Source: an uncultured Eubacteriales bacterium (GTDB lineage: Bacteria > Bacillota > Clostridia > Oscillospirales > Oscillospiraceae). Taken from it: a stretch of DNA of 64,000 nt. Below, in pieces: positions 6,885 to 15,807 of this stretch (its first letter is position 1; every line of letters begins with the position of its first letter). The notes under the pieces were generated by a model, which had not been told where the DNA came from, ran no database searches, and saw nothing but the letters and a program-made list of their open reading frames with translations. The stretch lies in contig UROF01000011.1 in assembly GCA_900549475.1 (NCBI GenBank), forward strand, positions 6,612 through 70,611. Reading direction: 5' to 3'. The translations under genes were made by a program, and so were the position numbers.

Positions 6885-9029
6885 GTGTCCAAAAATCCAG
6901 AAAAAGACGCCGGCCAATACATATACACCCAGAGTCGTGAACTCAGCTGGCTGCGCTTCAACCGCCGGGTGTTGGAGGAAGCCGGGGACAATACCGTCCC
7001 CCTTCTGGAGCGTCTGAAATTCATCTCTATTTTTACCAGCAACCTGGACGAGTTCTTTATGGTCCGGGTGGGAAGTCTGTTCGATCTGTCTCTGGCCTCC
7101 CCTGACGAGATCGACAACAAAACCGGCCTTACTCCCGCCGGACAGCTGGATCAGATCTACAGCGTCATTCCCGGCCTCATCGAGATCAAAAATCATCTGT
7201 ACACCGAGGTATCCAGCCTGCTGCGCCAGCAGGGAATCTGGGATCTCACCATGGATGAGCTGACGCCGGAGGAGAAGAAATATATCAACCAGTACTATAA
7301 GGTGAAGATCCTGCCGGTACTGTCCCCCCAGATCGTGGACAGCCGCCATCCCTTCCCCCATCTGGTGAGCAAGGCCCTGTATATTGCCGCCCTGCTGCGC
7401 AGCAAGAAGGGAAACCCCTCCCTGGGCTTCATCCCTGTACCTACTACACTGCCCGCCTTTCTGACCTTCCCGGGTACGCCGGGACGGTTTATCCGCATGG
7501 AGACCGTGATCCACCACTGGGCGGCCACTCTTTTCAGCGGCTATAAGATAGAGGATTCCTGTGTCCTGTGTGTCACCCGGAACGCCGATATCAGCTTTGA
7601 CGAGGAGAAGTTCGAGGACAACGACGACGACTTCCGCAGCCGTATGAGCAAGCTGCTGAAGAAGCGGGCCAATCTGGCGGTAGTCCGGCTGGAACTAAGT
7701 CGGAAGATCAACGGTGACTTCCTCAAGCTGTTGAAAACCCGTATCCAGGTGGAGGACCATCAGATCTACATCGATCAATCCCCCCTGGATATGAAGTACG
7801 TCTATGGCTTCATCCGCACGCTGCCGCCGGATATGGCGGATCCTCTGTCCTTTGTCCCCTATCAGCCCCGATGGCCGGAAAATCTGGACGAAAGCCGCAG
7901 TATGATCGACCAGATCCAGCGCCGGGACCGGCTGCTGTTCTTCCCCTTCGACAAGGTGGACCCCTTCCTGCGGCTTCTCAGCGAGGCTGCCGACCGGCCG
8001 GACGTGCTGTCCATCCGCATCACCATCTACCGTCTGGCCTCCTCCTCCAAGATCGCCCATATCCTCTGCCGGGCAGCGGAGAACGGCAAGGAGGTCACTG
8101 TCCTGATGGAGCTGCGTGCCCGGTTCGACGAGGCCAACAACATCTCCTGGTCCAAGCTGCTGGAGGACTCCGGCTGCCGGGTGATATATGGCCTGGAGGG
8201 CTACAAGTGCCACAGCAAGATCTGTCTTATTACCCTGCGCAAGGGGGATAAGCTCAGCTATATCACGCAGATCGGCACCGGCAACTACAATGAAAAGACC
8301 AACACCATGTACACCGATCTGAGCCTTATGACTGCCAGCGAGCCCATCGGCCTGGACGGCACCGTGTTTTTCCAGAATATGCTGGTGGGCAATCTCCACG
8401 GCAGCTACGACCATCTGCTGGTGGCCCCTGTGGGCATCAAGGCCAAACTCCTGGAACTGATCGACCAGGAGATCGCCAAGGGCTCTGACGGCTACATCTG
8501 CATCAAGGCCAATTCCATGACCGAGCGGGAGGTCATGGACAAGCTGGCAGAGGCCTCCCGTGCCGGTGTTCAGATCCAGATGATCCTCCGGGGCATCTGC
8601 TGCCTGCGGCCGGGCATCCCCGCTCAGACAGAAAACATCCATGTGACCAGCATCGTGGGCCGCTACCTGGAGCACGGGCGGATCTACTGCTTTGGCCGCG
8701 GCAAGGACGCCAAGGTGTACATCTCCTCTGCCGACCTCATGACCCGTAACCTCAACCGCCGGGTGGAGATCGCCTGTCCCATCTACGACCAGGAGGTGAA
8801 GGATCAACTGATCTGGATCCTCCACACCCAGCTGGAGGACAACGTCAAGGCCAGTTCCCTCCTGCCGGATGGCTCCTATGCCCGCAAGATCAACAGCCTC
8901 GCCCCCTGTGCCAGCCAGGAGGTATTTATGGAAACCTCCATCCACAAGCCTTACGTCCCCGAGCGGGAACCGGAACCGTCCCGTCACTGGTGGAACGGAC
9001 TTATGGATCTGCTGCGCAGGAAGAAATAA
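6885..9029 (+). CDS. ppk1: Polyphosphate kinase 1
   Basis: This 714-residue enzyme polymerises the gamma phosphate of ATP into inorganic polyphosphate. The N-terminal domain shows the PPK1 signatures ELSWLRFNRRVLEEA and FISIFTSNLDEFFMVRVG. The histidine normally autophosphorylated is seen in GYKCHSKICLI, and the second conserved histidine in GRYLEHGRIY, followed by YISSADLMTRNLNRR. The length is normal. The start is GTG 6885 with AGGAGGG nine bases upstream; no in-frame ATG is placed as well. It is a single-gene unit with its own promoter and terminator. The PPK2-type enzyme upstream can draw on its product. Confidence 0.96.
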   Translation: MSKNPEKDAGQYIYTQSRELSWLRFNRRVLEEAGDNTVPLLERLKFISIFTSNLDEFFMVRVGSLFDLSLASPDEIDNKTGLTPAGQLDQIYSVIPGLIEIKNHLYTEVSSLLRQQGIWDLTMDELTPEEKKYINQYYKVKILPVLSPQIVDSRHPFPHLVSKALYIAALLRSKKGNPSLGFIPVPTTLPAFLTFPGTPGRFIRMETVIHHWAATLFSGYKIEDSCVLCVTRNADISFDEEKFEDNDDDFRSRMSKLLKKRANLAVVRLELSRKINGDFLKLLKTRIQVEDHQIYIDQSPLDMKYVYGFIRTLPPDMADPLSFVPYQPRWPENLDESRSMIDQIQRRDRLLFFPFDKVDPFLRLLSEAADRPDVLSIRITIYRLASSSKIAHILCRAAENGKEVTVLMELRARFDEANNISWSKLLEDSGCRVIYGLEGYKCHSKICLITLRKGDKLSYITQIGTGNYNEKTNTMYTDLSLMTASEPIGLDGTVFFQNMLVGNLHGSYDHLLVAPVGIKAKLLELIDQEIAKGSDGYICIKANSMTEREVMDKLAEASRAGVQIQMILRGICCLRPGIPAQTENIHVTSIVGRYLEHGRIYCFGRGKDAKVYISSADLMTRNLNRRVEIACPIYDQEVKDQLIWILHTQLEDNVKASSLLPDGSYARKINSLAPCASQEVFMETSIHKPYVPEREPEPSRHWWNGLMDLLRRKK

Positions 9030-9057
9030 CCGGCATATGTCCTTATCATCAAAAAAA

Positions 9058-9091
9058 CATCCGCACCCTTGCTGGGGTGCGGATGCTTTTT
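9058..9091. terminator. Bidirectional terminator, ppk1 / plsY
   Basis: An 11-bp stem (9058-9068 with 9075-9085) is followed by CTTTTTT on the plus strand and preceded by seven A's, so it serves both convergent genes. Confidence 0.88.
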
Positions 9092-9110
9092 TGTATTTGT
9101 CACAGCCAGG

Positions 9111-9722
9111 TCATACCCGGTCTTTTTTGCTCATAGCCCGGCGCAGACCGATCTCTTGTCCGGTGAGCAGGCGCTTGATGTTGACGAAATGCTTGGCAAA
9201 GATCACCAGGGATGCCACACACACCACGCATACCACCAGCCATCCCGCCCGGGCAAACCATCCCAGATAGGCAGGAAAAGAGACAATGGTGGTAAACGTT
9301 CCGATCACAATGTAGTCCGTCACCAGGGTAATGATCAGCACCGCCGCCAAGATCACCAGGAAAAACCGCCAATCCAGGGCCAAAGCCAGCCCCAGGAAGG
9401 GCGCAAAGCCTTTCCCACCGCGAAATCCCAGATAAAACGGGAAAATATGGCCCAGCACCGCGGCGGTACCGGCCACCGCGGCGGCGCCCGGCAGATCAGG
9501 GAACAGCACTGCTGCCAGCAGGGCCGCCCCGCAGGACTTGGCAATATCACACAGCCCCACCGCTACGCCGCTTTTTGCTCCCATGGTAATAAAAGCGTTG
9601 CTGGCACCGGCGTTATTGGAACCGGTAGTTCGGATGTCAAACCCGCGGGCTTTGGCCAGGAAAAATGACAGGCTCAGACAACCCAGTCCATACCCCAGCA
9701 GGGCCGCCAAAAGATAACTCAC
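9111..9722 (-). CDS. plsY: Acyl-phosphate:glycerol-3-phosphate acyltransferase PlsY
   Basis: This 203-residue integral membrane protein has the PlsY motifs GSNNAGASNA (about residues 33-42) and GHIFPFYLGFRGGKG (about 91-105), which bind glycerol-3-phosphate and acyl phosphate. It makes lysophosphatidate, the first step of phospholipid synthesis, at the membrane. Several hydrophobic helices alternate with these loops. The start is GTG 9722, overlapping the stop of queH by four bases (GTGA), so the two genes are coupled. Length is normal for the family. Confidence 0.95.
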   Translation of the reverse strand: MSYLLAALLGYGLGCLSLSFFLAKARGFDIRTTGSNNAGASNAFITMGAKSGVAVGLCDIAKSCGAALLAAVLFPDLPGAAAVAGTAAVLGHIFPFYLGFRGGKGFAPFLGLALALDWRFFLVILAAVLIITLVTDYIVIGTFTTIVSFPAYLGWFARAGWLVVCVVCVASLVIFAKHFVNIKRLLTGQEIGLRRAMSKKDRV

Positions 9723-10279
9723 ACTGACCCCTCCCTGTCCCGCTTGATCTGCTTGGCGTAGCGCTCCTCCTCGGAGAACACACAGCCGCAGTATTTCTGC
9801 ATATACAGTCCCAGCTCCCGGGCCTTGGCCTGGCCGGCACGGAACCCCGGCCGGAAATCCCGGTACAGGAAGGTCACGCCGTAGCGTGCCGCCATCTCCT
9901 CTGCCGTGGCACAGATCCGCTCATGGTCCTGGTAGGGACTCACCAGCAGCGTGGTGGAGAAATGGGTGAAGCCGTTCTCCGCAGCGTACCGGGCAGTCTC
10001 CTCCAGGCGGCAGGCATAGCAGTGGCCGCAGCGGTGGTCCAGATCCCCGGCTACCGCCCGGACAAAGTCCCTGAGGCCGTAGTCCTCCCGCACCAGCAGG
10101 GACAGACCGATAGAGACAGCGTACTCCTTGAGCGTGTCCCGCCGTGCCCTATATTCCTGATAGGGGTGGATGTTGGGATTGTACCAGAAGCTCACCGGTT
10201 CGATCCCCTCCTCCCGGAGGCTATCCACACAGTAGACGCTGCAGGGGGCGCAGCAGGTATGCAGTAACAGACGGTCCAT
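9719..10279 (-). CDS. queH: Epoxyqueuosine reductase QueH
   Basis: This 186-residue protein (formerly DUF208) reduces epoxyqueuosine to queuosine in tRNA anticodons. The conserved cysteine pairs for the Fe-S cluster and metal are visible: HTCCAPC at residues 7-13, CGHCYACRLEE in the middle and KYCGCVFSEEERY near the end. Start ATG 10279 follows GAGGTGGGGG. It is first in a two-gene operon with plsY, a pairing with no obvious functional link. Confidence 0.93.
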   Translation of the reverse strand: MDRLLLHTCCAPCSVYCVDSLREEGIEPVSFWYNPNIHPYQEYRARRDTLKEYAVSIGLSLLVREDYGLRDFVRAVAGDLDHRCGHCYACRLEETARYAAENGFTHFSTTLLVSPYQDHERICATAEEMAARYGVTFLYRDFRPGFRAGQAKARELGLYMQKYCGCVFSEEERYAKQIKRDREGSV

Positions 10280-10339
10280 ATTCCCCCACCTCTTTTCACG
10301 GTTTCCGGGCAGCGGCCAGCAGCCGCCATACCCGAAGCT

Positions 10340-10369
10340 ATCATAGCACAGGCCCACCTTTTTTGTAAA
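10340..10369 (-). promoter_or_regulatory. Promoter of queH-plsY
   Basis: On the minus strand, TTTACA (10369-10364), 18 bases, then TATGAT (10345-10340). The predicted start is about 54 bases upstream of the queH ATG. Confidence 0.65.
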
Positions 10370-10433
10370 GCCGCGTTCGTCCAACGGCAGCCCTCTCTTA
10401 CCGTCGTATCCGGGTAAATTTTGCGGCAATTTG

Positions 10434-10462
10434 TTGACAAGTTCACGGCAAAACGGTACAAT
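10434..10462 (+). promoter_or_regulatory. Promoter of the cobalamin operon
   Basis: TTGACA (10434-10439), 17 bases, then TACAAT (10457-10462). Transcription would begin near 10469, just before the riboswitch. The promoter is back to back with that of queH. Confidence 0.8.
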
Positions 10463-10480
10463 GACTTCTGCTGAACACAA

Positions 10481-10672
10481 CGCAAGTGCCCGCTGCGGCG
10501 TATAGCCCCACCGGGAGAATAGAGAATCGGGTGTAATTCCCGGACGGTACCGCCGCTGTAAGCGCCGCGCCGCTCCCGCAGGCGAAAGCCAGCCACCGGA
10601 AAACCGGGAAGGCAGGGGACGGACCCAGAGGGCTTTTTCCTCTGCCGGCACAAGTCAGAAGACCTGCTTGCG
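10481..10672 (+). ncRNA. Cobalamin (B12) riboswitch
   Basis: The aptamer is closed by CGCAAG (10481-10486) pairing with CTTGCG (10667-10672). Conserved cobalamin-riboswitch blocks are present: GGGTGTAATTCCCGGACGG near 10540, CCGCCGCTGTAAG near 10550-10562, the GCGAAAGCCAG block near 10582, and the B12-box-like AAGTCAGAAGACCTGCTT at 10652-10669. It precedes four cobalamin synthesis genes and two terminator hairpins, so it probably lowers their transcription when adenosylcobalamin is abundant. The ligand is from the known class. Confidence 0.93.
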
Positions 10673-10680
10673 CGAGATAT

Positions 10681-10716
10681 GCCCTCCCCGCCGGGATCGG
10701 GGATGAGGGCTGTTTT
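10681..10716 (+). terminator. First riboswitch expression-platform terminator
   Basis: GCCCTCCCCG (10681-10690) pairs with CGGGG-AT-GAGGGC (10698-10710), then TGTTTTGTTG. It begins directly after the aptamer, in the position of a cobalamin-controlled terminator. Confidence 0.8.
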
Positions 10717-10730
10717 GTTGCGGAAATCCG

Positions 10731-10770
10731 GCCGCGGCAGCAAGGATGCTGCCGCGGCTGTTTTATGTTT
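10731..10770 (+). terminator. Second tandem terminator before cbiA
   Basis: GCCGCGGCAGC (10731-10741) pairs exactly with GCTGCCGCGGC (10748-10758), followed by TGTTTTATGTTT. It lies 20 bases after the first hairpin and 26 bases before the cbiA start. Confidence 0.75.
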
Positions 10771-10795
10771 CCCTCAGCGGGAGAAAGGAGTCTCT

Positions 10796-12163
10796 ATGGA
10801 GGAATACATCGTCCCCCGGATCGTACTGGCAGGGACCAACAGCGGCTGCGGCAAAACCACCTTGACCTGTGCCGTACTCCAGGCCCTGGTAGACCGCGGG
10901 ATGCAGGTCGGCTCCTGCAAATGCGGGCCGGACTACATCGACCCCATGTTCCACAGCCGGATCATCGGTACCCGCAGTACCAACCTGGATCTCTTTTTCT
11001 TCTCCCCCGATACGCTGCGCGCGCTTCTGGCCAAAAATGCCCAAAACCGGGACGTCTCTGTGATCGAGGGAGTCATGGGCTACTACGACGGCATCGGCAT
11101 CGCGGACCCCCGTGCCAGCACCTATGAGGTGGCCAAGGCCACCGACAGCCCGGTAGTCCTGGTGGTGGGTGTAGGTGGCGCCTCTCTCTCCGTCCTGGCG
11201 GTGATCCAGGGTTTTCTCTCCCTGTACCCCGATAACCATATCCGGGGCGTGATCTTAAACCAGTGCAGCCCCATGCTCTACCCTGCCCTGGCAGAGGAGA
11301 TCCGCCGCCGGTTTGGCCCTACCGTGGAGCCTCTGGGCTATCTGCCCGCTATGCCGGCGTGCACATTGGAGAGCCGGCACCTGGGACTGGTCACCGCCGC
11401 TGAGGTGGAAGATCTGCGGGAGAAGCTCTCCCTCCTCAGCCGCCAGGCACAGGAGACCATCGATCTGGAGGGCCTTCTCCGCCTGGCCCGAAGTGCCGCA
11501 CCCCTGACCTGCACGCCATTGACTGCAGAACCCCAGGAGCCGGTCCGCATTGCCGTAGCCCGGGACAAAGCCTTCTGCTTCTACTACGAGGACAGCCTGG
11601 ATGTGCTGCGGGAGATGGGAGCGGAGCTGGTGGATTTCAGCCCTCTGTCCGACGCCGGCCTGCCGGAGAATATCCATGGGCTGTATCTGGGCGGCGGCTA
11701 TCCGGAGCTCTACACCAGCACTTTGTCGGAAAACGCCTCCATGCGCCAGAGCATCCGCTCCGCTTTGGCGGACGGTCTCCCCTGTATCGCCGAGTGCGGC
11801 GGCTTTATGTATCTGACGGAGCATATCGCCGGAGCGCCCATGGTGGGTCTTCTCCCCAGCGGCTGCGAGGACAAGGGCCGGCTGGTCCGCTTTGGCTATG
11901 TGGAGCTCACTGCCCGGCGGGACAATCTTCTCTGCCGAGCCGGAGAGTCTATCCGGGGCCACGAGTTCCACCACTGGGATGCCGATGATCCCGGCGATGG
12001 CTTTACCGCCCGGCGAGATTCCGGCCGCAGCTGGGACTGCGTGGTAGCTACCCCCACCCTCTATGCCGGGTTCCCCCACTTCCATTTTTGCGCCAATCCC
12101 ACTTTCGCTCGGAATTTCTACCGAGCCTGTCTGACGGAAAAACACCGCCACACCAATTTCTAA
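10796..12163 (+). CDS. cbiA: Cobyrinate a,c-diamide synthase
   Basis: This 455-residue enzyme uses ATP and glutamine to amidate the a and c side chains of cobyrinic acid. The N-terminal half has the DTBS-like P-loop GTNSGCGKTTLT (about residues 13-24) and the CGPDYIDP block. The C-terminal half is a class I glutamine amidotransferase: YLGGGYPELY, the nucleophile region ECGGFMYL and a conserved His in HEFHHWD. Start ATG 10796 has GAAAGGAG before it; longer in-frame starts would run through the terminator hairpins. It is first in the riboswitch-controlled operon cbiA-cbiB-cobD-cobQ. Confidence 0.95.
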   Translation: MEEYIVPRIVLAGTNSGCGKTTLTCAVLQALVDRGMQVGSCKCGPDYIDPMFHSRIIGTRSTNLDLFFFSPDTLRALLAKNAQNRDVSVIEGVMGYYDGIGIADPRASTYEVAKATDSPVVLVVGVGGASLSVLAVIQGFLSLYPDNHIRGVILNQCSPMLYPALAEEIRRRFGPTVEPLGYLPAMPACTLESRHLGLVTAAEVEDLREKLSLLSRQAQETIDLEGLLRLARSAAPLTCTPLTAEPQEPVRIAVARDKAFCFYYEDSLDVLREMGAELVDFSPLSDAGLPENIHGLYLGGGYPELYTSTLSENASMRQSIRSALADGLPCIAECGGFMYLTEHIAGAPMVGLLPSGCEDKGRLVRFGYVELTARRDNLLCRAGESIRGHEFHHWDADDPGDGFTARRDSGRSWDCVVATPTLYAGFPHFHFCANPTFARNFYRACLTEKHRHTNF

Positions 12164-12175
12164 GGAGTCCTGACG

Positions 12176-13144
12176 ATGAAATGGTCCTTGCTGGCCCTTT
12201 TAATCGGGTTTATCATTGATTGCTTTGTGGGAGATCCCCATGGTTTCCCCCACCCCATTATTCTGATTGGAAAACTGATCTCCACGCTGGAAAAATGGCT
12301 TCGCCGCCTGTTTCCCGCCACTCCCCGTGGGGAACGGGCAGCAGGGGCCGTGCTGTGGCTCCTCACCGTGGGGCTCTCCACCGCCGTTCCGGCCCTTATC
12401 CTTGTTCTCTGCCATCAGGTGAGCCCCTGGCTGCGCCTGGCTGTGGAGAGCATTATGTGCTGGCAGATCCTGGCAGCCCGGGCCCTGAAGGAGGAGAGTA
12501 TGCTGGTATATAAGGCTCTGGAGAGCGGCGATATCGTCGCCTCCCGCCGCGCGGTCTCCATGATCGTGGGCCGTGACACTGCCGCACTGGACGATGCCGC
12601 TGTCACCCGGGCAGCAGTGGAGACTGTGGCGGAGAACACCTCCGATGGCGTGGTGGCTCCCCTTCTCTTCCTGGCCATCGGGGGCGCACCTCTGGGCTTT
12701 TTCTACAAGGCCGTGAACACTATGGACTCCATGCTGGGTTACACAGAACCGCCCTTCAAGGACATTGGTCTGGTTCCTGCCAAAGCCGACGACGTGGTAA
12801 ACTATTTGCCCGCCCGGCTCTCCGCCCTGCTGATGCTGACGGCAGGCTTCCTTCTGGGGTTAGATGTGAAAAATGGCTGGCGGATCTACCGCCGGGATCG
12901 CCATAACCACGCCAGCCCCAACTCCGCCCAGACCGAGGCCATGTGCGCTGGGCTTCTGGGCCTCCGGCTGGCGGGAGACGCCTGGTATCACGGCGTACTC
13001 CACCGCAAGCCCTTTATCGGCGACCCGGTGCGGGAGATCCGGCATGAGGACATCCCCCGCACCTGCCACCTGATGTATCTCACCGCCCTGCTGGCACTGC
13101 TGTTATGTGCTCTGGCCAAAACGGCGGTTTTGATCCTGCTGTAA
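12176..13144 (+). CDS. cbiB: Adenosylcobinamide-phosphate synthase CbiB
   Basis: This 322-residue multi-pass membrane protein joins the aminopropanol phosphate arm to adenosylcobyric acid. It starts with a hydrophobic helix carrying GDPHGFPHPIILIG, the family's N-terminal signature. The conserved segments ENTSDGVVAPLLF, FYKAVNTMDSMLGY and SPNSAQTEAMCAGLLG follow. Start ATG 12176 is 12 bases after cbiA, with AAGGAG before it. Its product-pathway partners cobD and cobQ follow directly. Confidence 0.95.
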   Translation: MKWSLLALLIGFIIDCFVGDPHGFPHPIILIGKLISTLEKWLRRLFPATPRGERAAGAVLWLLTVGLSTAVPALILVLCHQVSPWLRLAVESIMCWQILAARALKEESMLVYKALESGDIVASRRAVSMIVGRDTAALDDAAVTRAAVETVAENTSDGVVAPLLFLAIGGAPLGFFYKAVNTMDSMLGYTEPPFKDIGLVPAKADDVVNYLPARLSALLMLTAGFLLGLDVKNGWRIYRRDRHNHASPNSAQTEAMCAGLLGLRLAGDAWYHGVLHRKPFIGDPVREIRHEDIPRTCHLMYLTALLALLLCALAKTAVLILL

Positions 13145-13158
13145 GAGAGGCGATCTCC

Positions 13159-14217
13159 ATGCTCTATCAAACCGAAAACCCCCACGGCGGCGACCTCTAC
13201 GGCCGCCCCGTTTTACTGGACTTTTCCGCCAACACCAATCCCCTGGGCACACCCCCGGCGGTGCGGCAGGCGGTGGTGGAGTCCTCCCAATTTCTCAACC
13301 AGTACCCTGACCCCTATTGCCGGAAGCTGGTAGCGGCTCTGTCGGACTTTGAGCAGGTACCCACGTCCTATATCCTCTGCGGCTGCGGTGCGGCGGAGCT
13401 GATCTTCTCCTTCTGCGCGGCGGTAAAGCCCCGCCGGGCTCTGGAGCTGGCCCCCACCTTCTCCGAGTATGCCACTGCCCTTACCGCCATGGGTTCCGCC
13501 GTGGACCGCTATCCTCTGGCCGAGGAGAACGGCTTTGCCCTTACCGAGGAATTCCTTCCCTTCCTCCGGAGTGGACAGTGGGATGCTCTCTTTCTCTGTA
13601 ACCCCAACAACCCCACCGGCCAGACCATTCCACACGCCCTGCTGGAGGAAATTTTAAACCTGTGTCAGCAGCGGCACATGCGGCTATTTGTGGACGAGTG
13701 CTTCCTGGATCTCACGGACGGCGGCCGGGATCTGTCTCTGAAAAACCAGCTCAAGGATCATCCGGAGCTCTTTATCCTCAAGGCCTTCACCAAGAGCTAC
13801 GGCATGGCGGGGCTGCGGCTGGGCTACTGCCTCAGCGGCGACAGCGCGCTGCTCCAGGCCATGGGCCGTACCGTACAGCCATGGAACGTATCCCTGCCCG
13901 CTCAGGCCGCCGGTGTGGCAGCCCTGGGGGAACGGGAATTCCTGCGGCATACCCGGGCAGTGATCCACCAGGAGCGCACCTGGCTGCGTTCCGCCCTGGA
14001 GGGGCTGGGGTTGCGGGTATTCCCCTCCCAGGCCAACTATTTGCTGGTCAAAGGTCCGGTGGGCCTGTGTGAAAATTTGATGGAAAATGGTATCCTGGCC
14101 AGAAGCTGTGCCAACTACCACGGTCTCAGCCCCGCTTTTCTTCGGCTGGCCGTCAAGCGGCATGAGGAGAATGAGACCTTGATAAACACTCTGCGGGATA
14201 TATTACAGGAGGACTGA
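13159..14217 (+). CDS. cobD: Threonine-phosphate decarboxylase, PLP-dependent
   Basis: This 352-residue class I/II aminotransferase-fold protein fits CobD, which decarboxylates L-threonine phosphate to aminopropanol phosphate for the cobalamin lower arm. Visible features are LDFSANTNPLGTP near the N-terminus, CNPNNPTGQ, the VDECFLDL block and the PLP lysine region FTKSYGMAGLRLGY. Histidinol-phosphate aminotransferases look similar; the position between cbiB and cobQ decides the call. I start at ATG 13159, since the longer frame from 13105 would overlap cbiB. Confidence 0.92.
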   Translation: MLYQTENPHGGDLYGRPVLLDFSANTNPLGTPPAVRQAVVESSQFLNQYPDPYCRKLVAALSDFEQVPTSYILCGCGAAELIFSFCAAVKPRRALELAPTFSEYATALTAMGSAVDRYPLAEENGFALTEEFLPFLRSGQWDALFLCNPNNPTGQTIPHALLEEILNLCQQRHMRLFVDECFLDLTDGGRDLSLKNQLKDHPELFILKAFTKSYGMAGLRLGYCLSGDSALLQAMGRTVQPWNVSLPAQAAGVAALGEREFLRHTRAVIHQERTWLRSALEGLGLRVFPSQANYLLVKGPVGLCENLMENGILARSCANYHGLSPAFLRLAVKRHEENETLINTLRDILQED

Positions 14218-14218
14218 C

Positions 14219-15679
14219 ATGGCAAAAAACATCATGATCCAGGGCACCATGTCCAACGCAGGCAAAAGTCTGCTGGCGGCGGGCCTGTGCCGGGTGCTCC
14301 GGCAGGACGGTCTGCGGGTAGCCCCTTTCAAGAGCCAGAACATGGCCCTCAACTCCTTCATCACCGCCGCAGGCGGCGAGATGGGCCGGGCTCAGGTGGT
14401 CCAGGCGGAGGCAGCGGGCATCGCCCCCGACGTGCGAATGAACCCCATCCTCCTCAAACCCACCACCGACCGGGGCAGTCAGGTGATCGTCGGCGGCAAG
14501 GCCCTGGGCAACATGGATGCCGCCGCCTACTACCGCCGGAAGCGTGAGTTTATCCCCGCTATTCTGGAGGCCTATGAGGGTCTTGCCGCCGAGTACGACG
14601 TCATCGTCATTGAGGGCGCGGGCAGTCCCGCGGAGATCAATCTCAAGGCCGACGATATTGTGAACATGGGCCTTGCCAAGCTGGTGGACACCCCCGTCCT
14701 CCTGGCAGGGGACATCGACCGGGGCGGCGTGTTTGCCCAGCTCTACGGCACCGTGGCCCTGCTGGAGTCCGAGGAGCGGCAGCGGATCAAGGGCCTCATC
14801 GTCAACAAGTTCCGGGGGGACCCGGCCATTCTCAAGCCGGGCCTCAGTGACCTGGAGAGGCTGTGCGGTGTGCCGGTGGCGGGGGTGATCCCCTACCTCC
14901 GGGTGGATATCGACGACGAGGACAGTCTCACTGAGCGGTTCCACCGCCAGGAGGAGCGCCGGGACATTGACCTTGCGGTGATCCGTCTGCCCAAGATCTC
15001 CAACTTTACGGACTTTGGCCCCTTCGAGCGCTACGATAACGTATCCCTGCGCTATGTGGAGAGTCTCCGGGATCTGGGACACCCGGACATGATCCTCCTT
15101 CCCGGTACCAAGAGCACCATCGCCGACCTTCTGTGGCTGCGTCAGAGCGGCCTGGAGGCCGCTATCCAGAAGGCCGCCGCCGCAGGCACTCCGGTATTCG
15201 GCATCTGCGGAGGCTATCAGATGCTGGGGCGGAGCATCTCCGACCCCGACGGAGCGGAGGCGGAGCCCGGTGCCCGGGTGATGGGCATGGGTCTTCTCCC
15301 CACGGAGACGGTATTCCAAGGCGAAAAGCGCCAGACTCAAGTCACCGGCGTTCTCAACACGGTGGATGGCATCCTATCCCCCCTCTCCGGCATGGCCTAC
15401 GAGGGCTATGAGATCCACATGGGCCGCAGCGGCGACCAGCCCCCGTTGCTGGGCAGCGGCTGCGTCTACGGCACCTACATCCACGGCATCTTTGACGCCC
15501 CAGGCATAGCGGACGCCATTCTGGGTGCTCTCTGCCGCAGGAAGGGCCTCTCCCCCGATATTCTCACCTCTTTTGACCCCGCTGCCTACAAAGAGCGGCA
15601 GTACGACCTGCTGGCCCAGGCGGTACGGGAAAATCTGGATATGGACCTGGTCTACCGCATTCTGAACCGGGAGGTCTGA
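14219..15679 (+). CDS. cobQ: Cobyric acid synthase
   Basis: This 486-residue glutamine-dependent amidotransferase adds four amide groups to adenosylcobyrinic acid a,c-diamide. The N-terminal synthetase domain has IQGTMSNAGKSLLAAGL as P-loop, then KSQNMALNSF and EGAGSPAEINL. The C-terminal amidotransferase domain has FGICGGYQMLG with the catalytic Cys and YIHGIFD with the conserved His. The start is one base after the cobD stop. It ends the operon; the lower-ligand and nucleotide-loop genes (cobU, cobS, cobT) are not in the window. Confidence 0.96.
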   Translation: MAKNIMIQGTMSNAGKSLLAAGLCRVLRQDGLRVAPFKSQNMALNSFITAAGGEMGRAQVVQAEAAGIAPDVRMNPILLKPTTDRGSQVIVGGKALGNMDAAAYYRRKREFIPAILEAYEGLAAEYDVIVIEGAGSPAEINLKADDIVNMGLAKLVDTPVLLAGDIDRGGVFAQLYGTVALLESEERQRIKGLIVNKFRGDPAILKPGLSDLERLCGVPVAGVIPYLRVDIDDEDSLTERFHRQEERRDIDLAVIRLPKISNFTDFGPFERYDNVSLRYVESLRDLGHPDMILLPGTKSTIADLLWLRQSGLEAAIQKAAAAGTPVFGICGGYQMLGRSISDPDGAEAEPGARVMGMGLLPTETVFQGEKRQTQVTGVLNTVDGILSPLSGMAYEGYEIHMGRSGDQPPLLGSGCVYGTYIHGIFDAPGIADAILGALCRRKGLSPDILTSFDPAAYKERQYDLLAQAVRENLDMDLVYRILNREV

Positions 15680-15747
15680 TTTTCCTTTTGGGGGAAATTT
15701 TCCTCTTTTCCCGGTTTCGACAAAATGGTGGCCGCCCAGGCCGGTAT

Positions 15748-15786
15748 AATGGCTGCAAGCAAACAAGCTTGCAGCCATTTTTTTGT
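15748..15786 (+). terminator. Terminator after cobQ
   Basis: AATGGCTGCAAGC (15748-15760) pairs exactly with 15767-15779, followed by a T-rich tail with one G. A TATAAT string at 15745-15750 overlaps the left arm but has no -35 at normal spacing. Confidence 0.85.
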
Positions 15787-15807
15787 TTTTCACAAAGGAG
15801 ACAAGCC

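Noticed and set aside
15745..15750. Perfect TATAAT as a spoIIA promoter
   Set aside because: The nearest -35-like string is 22-23 bases upstream, and transcription would begin inside a terminator hairpin.
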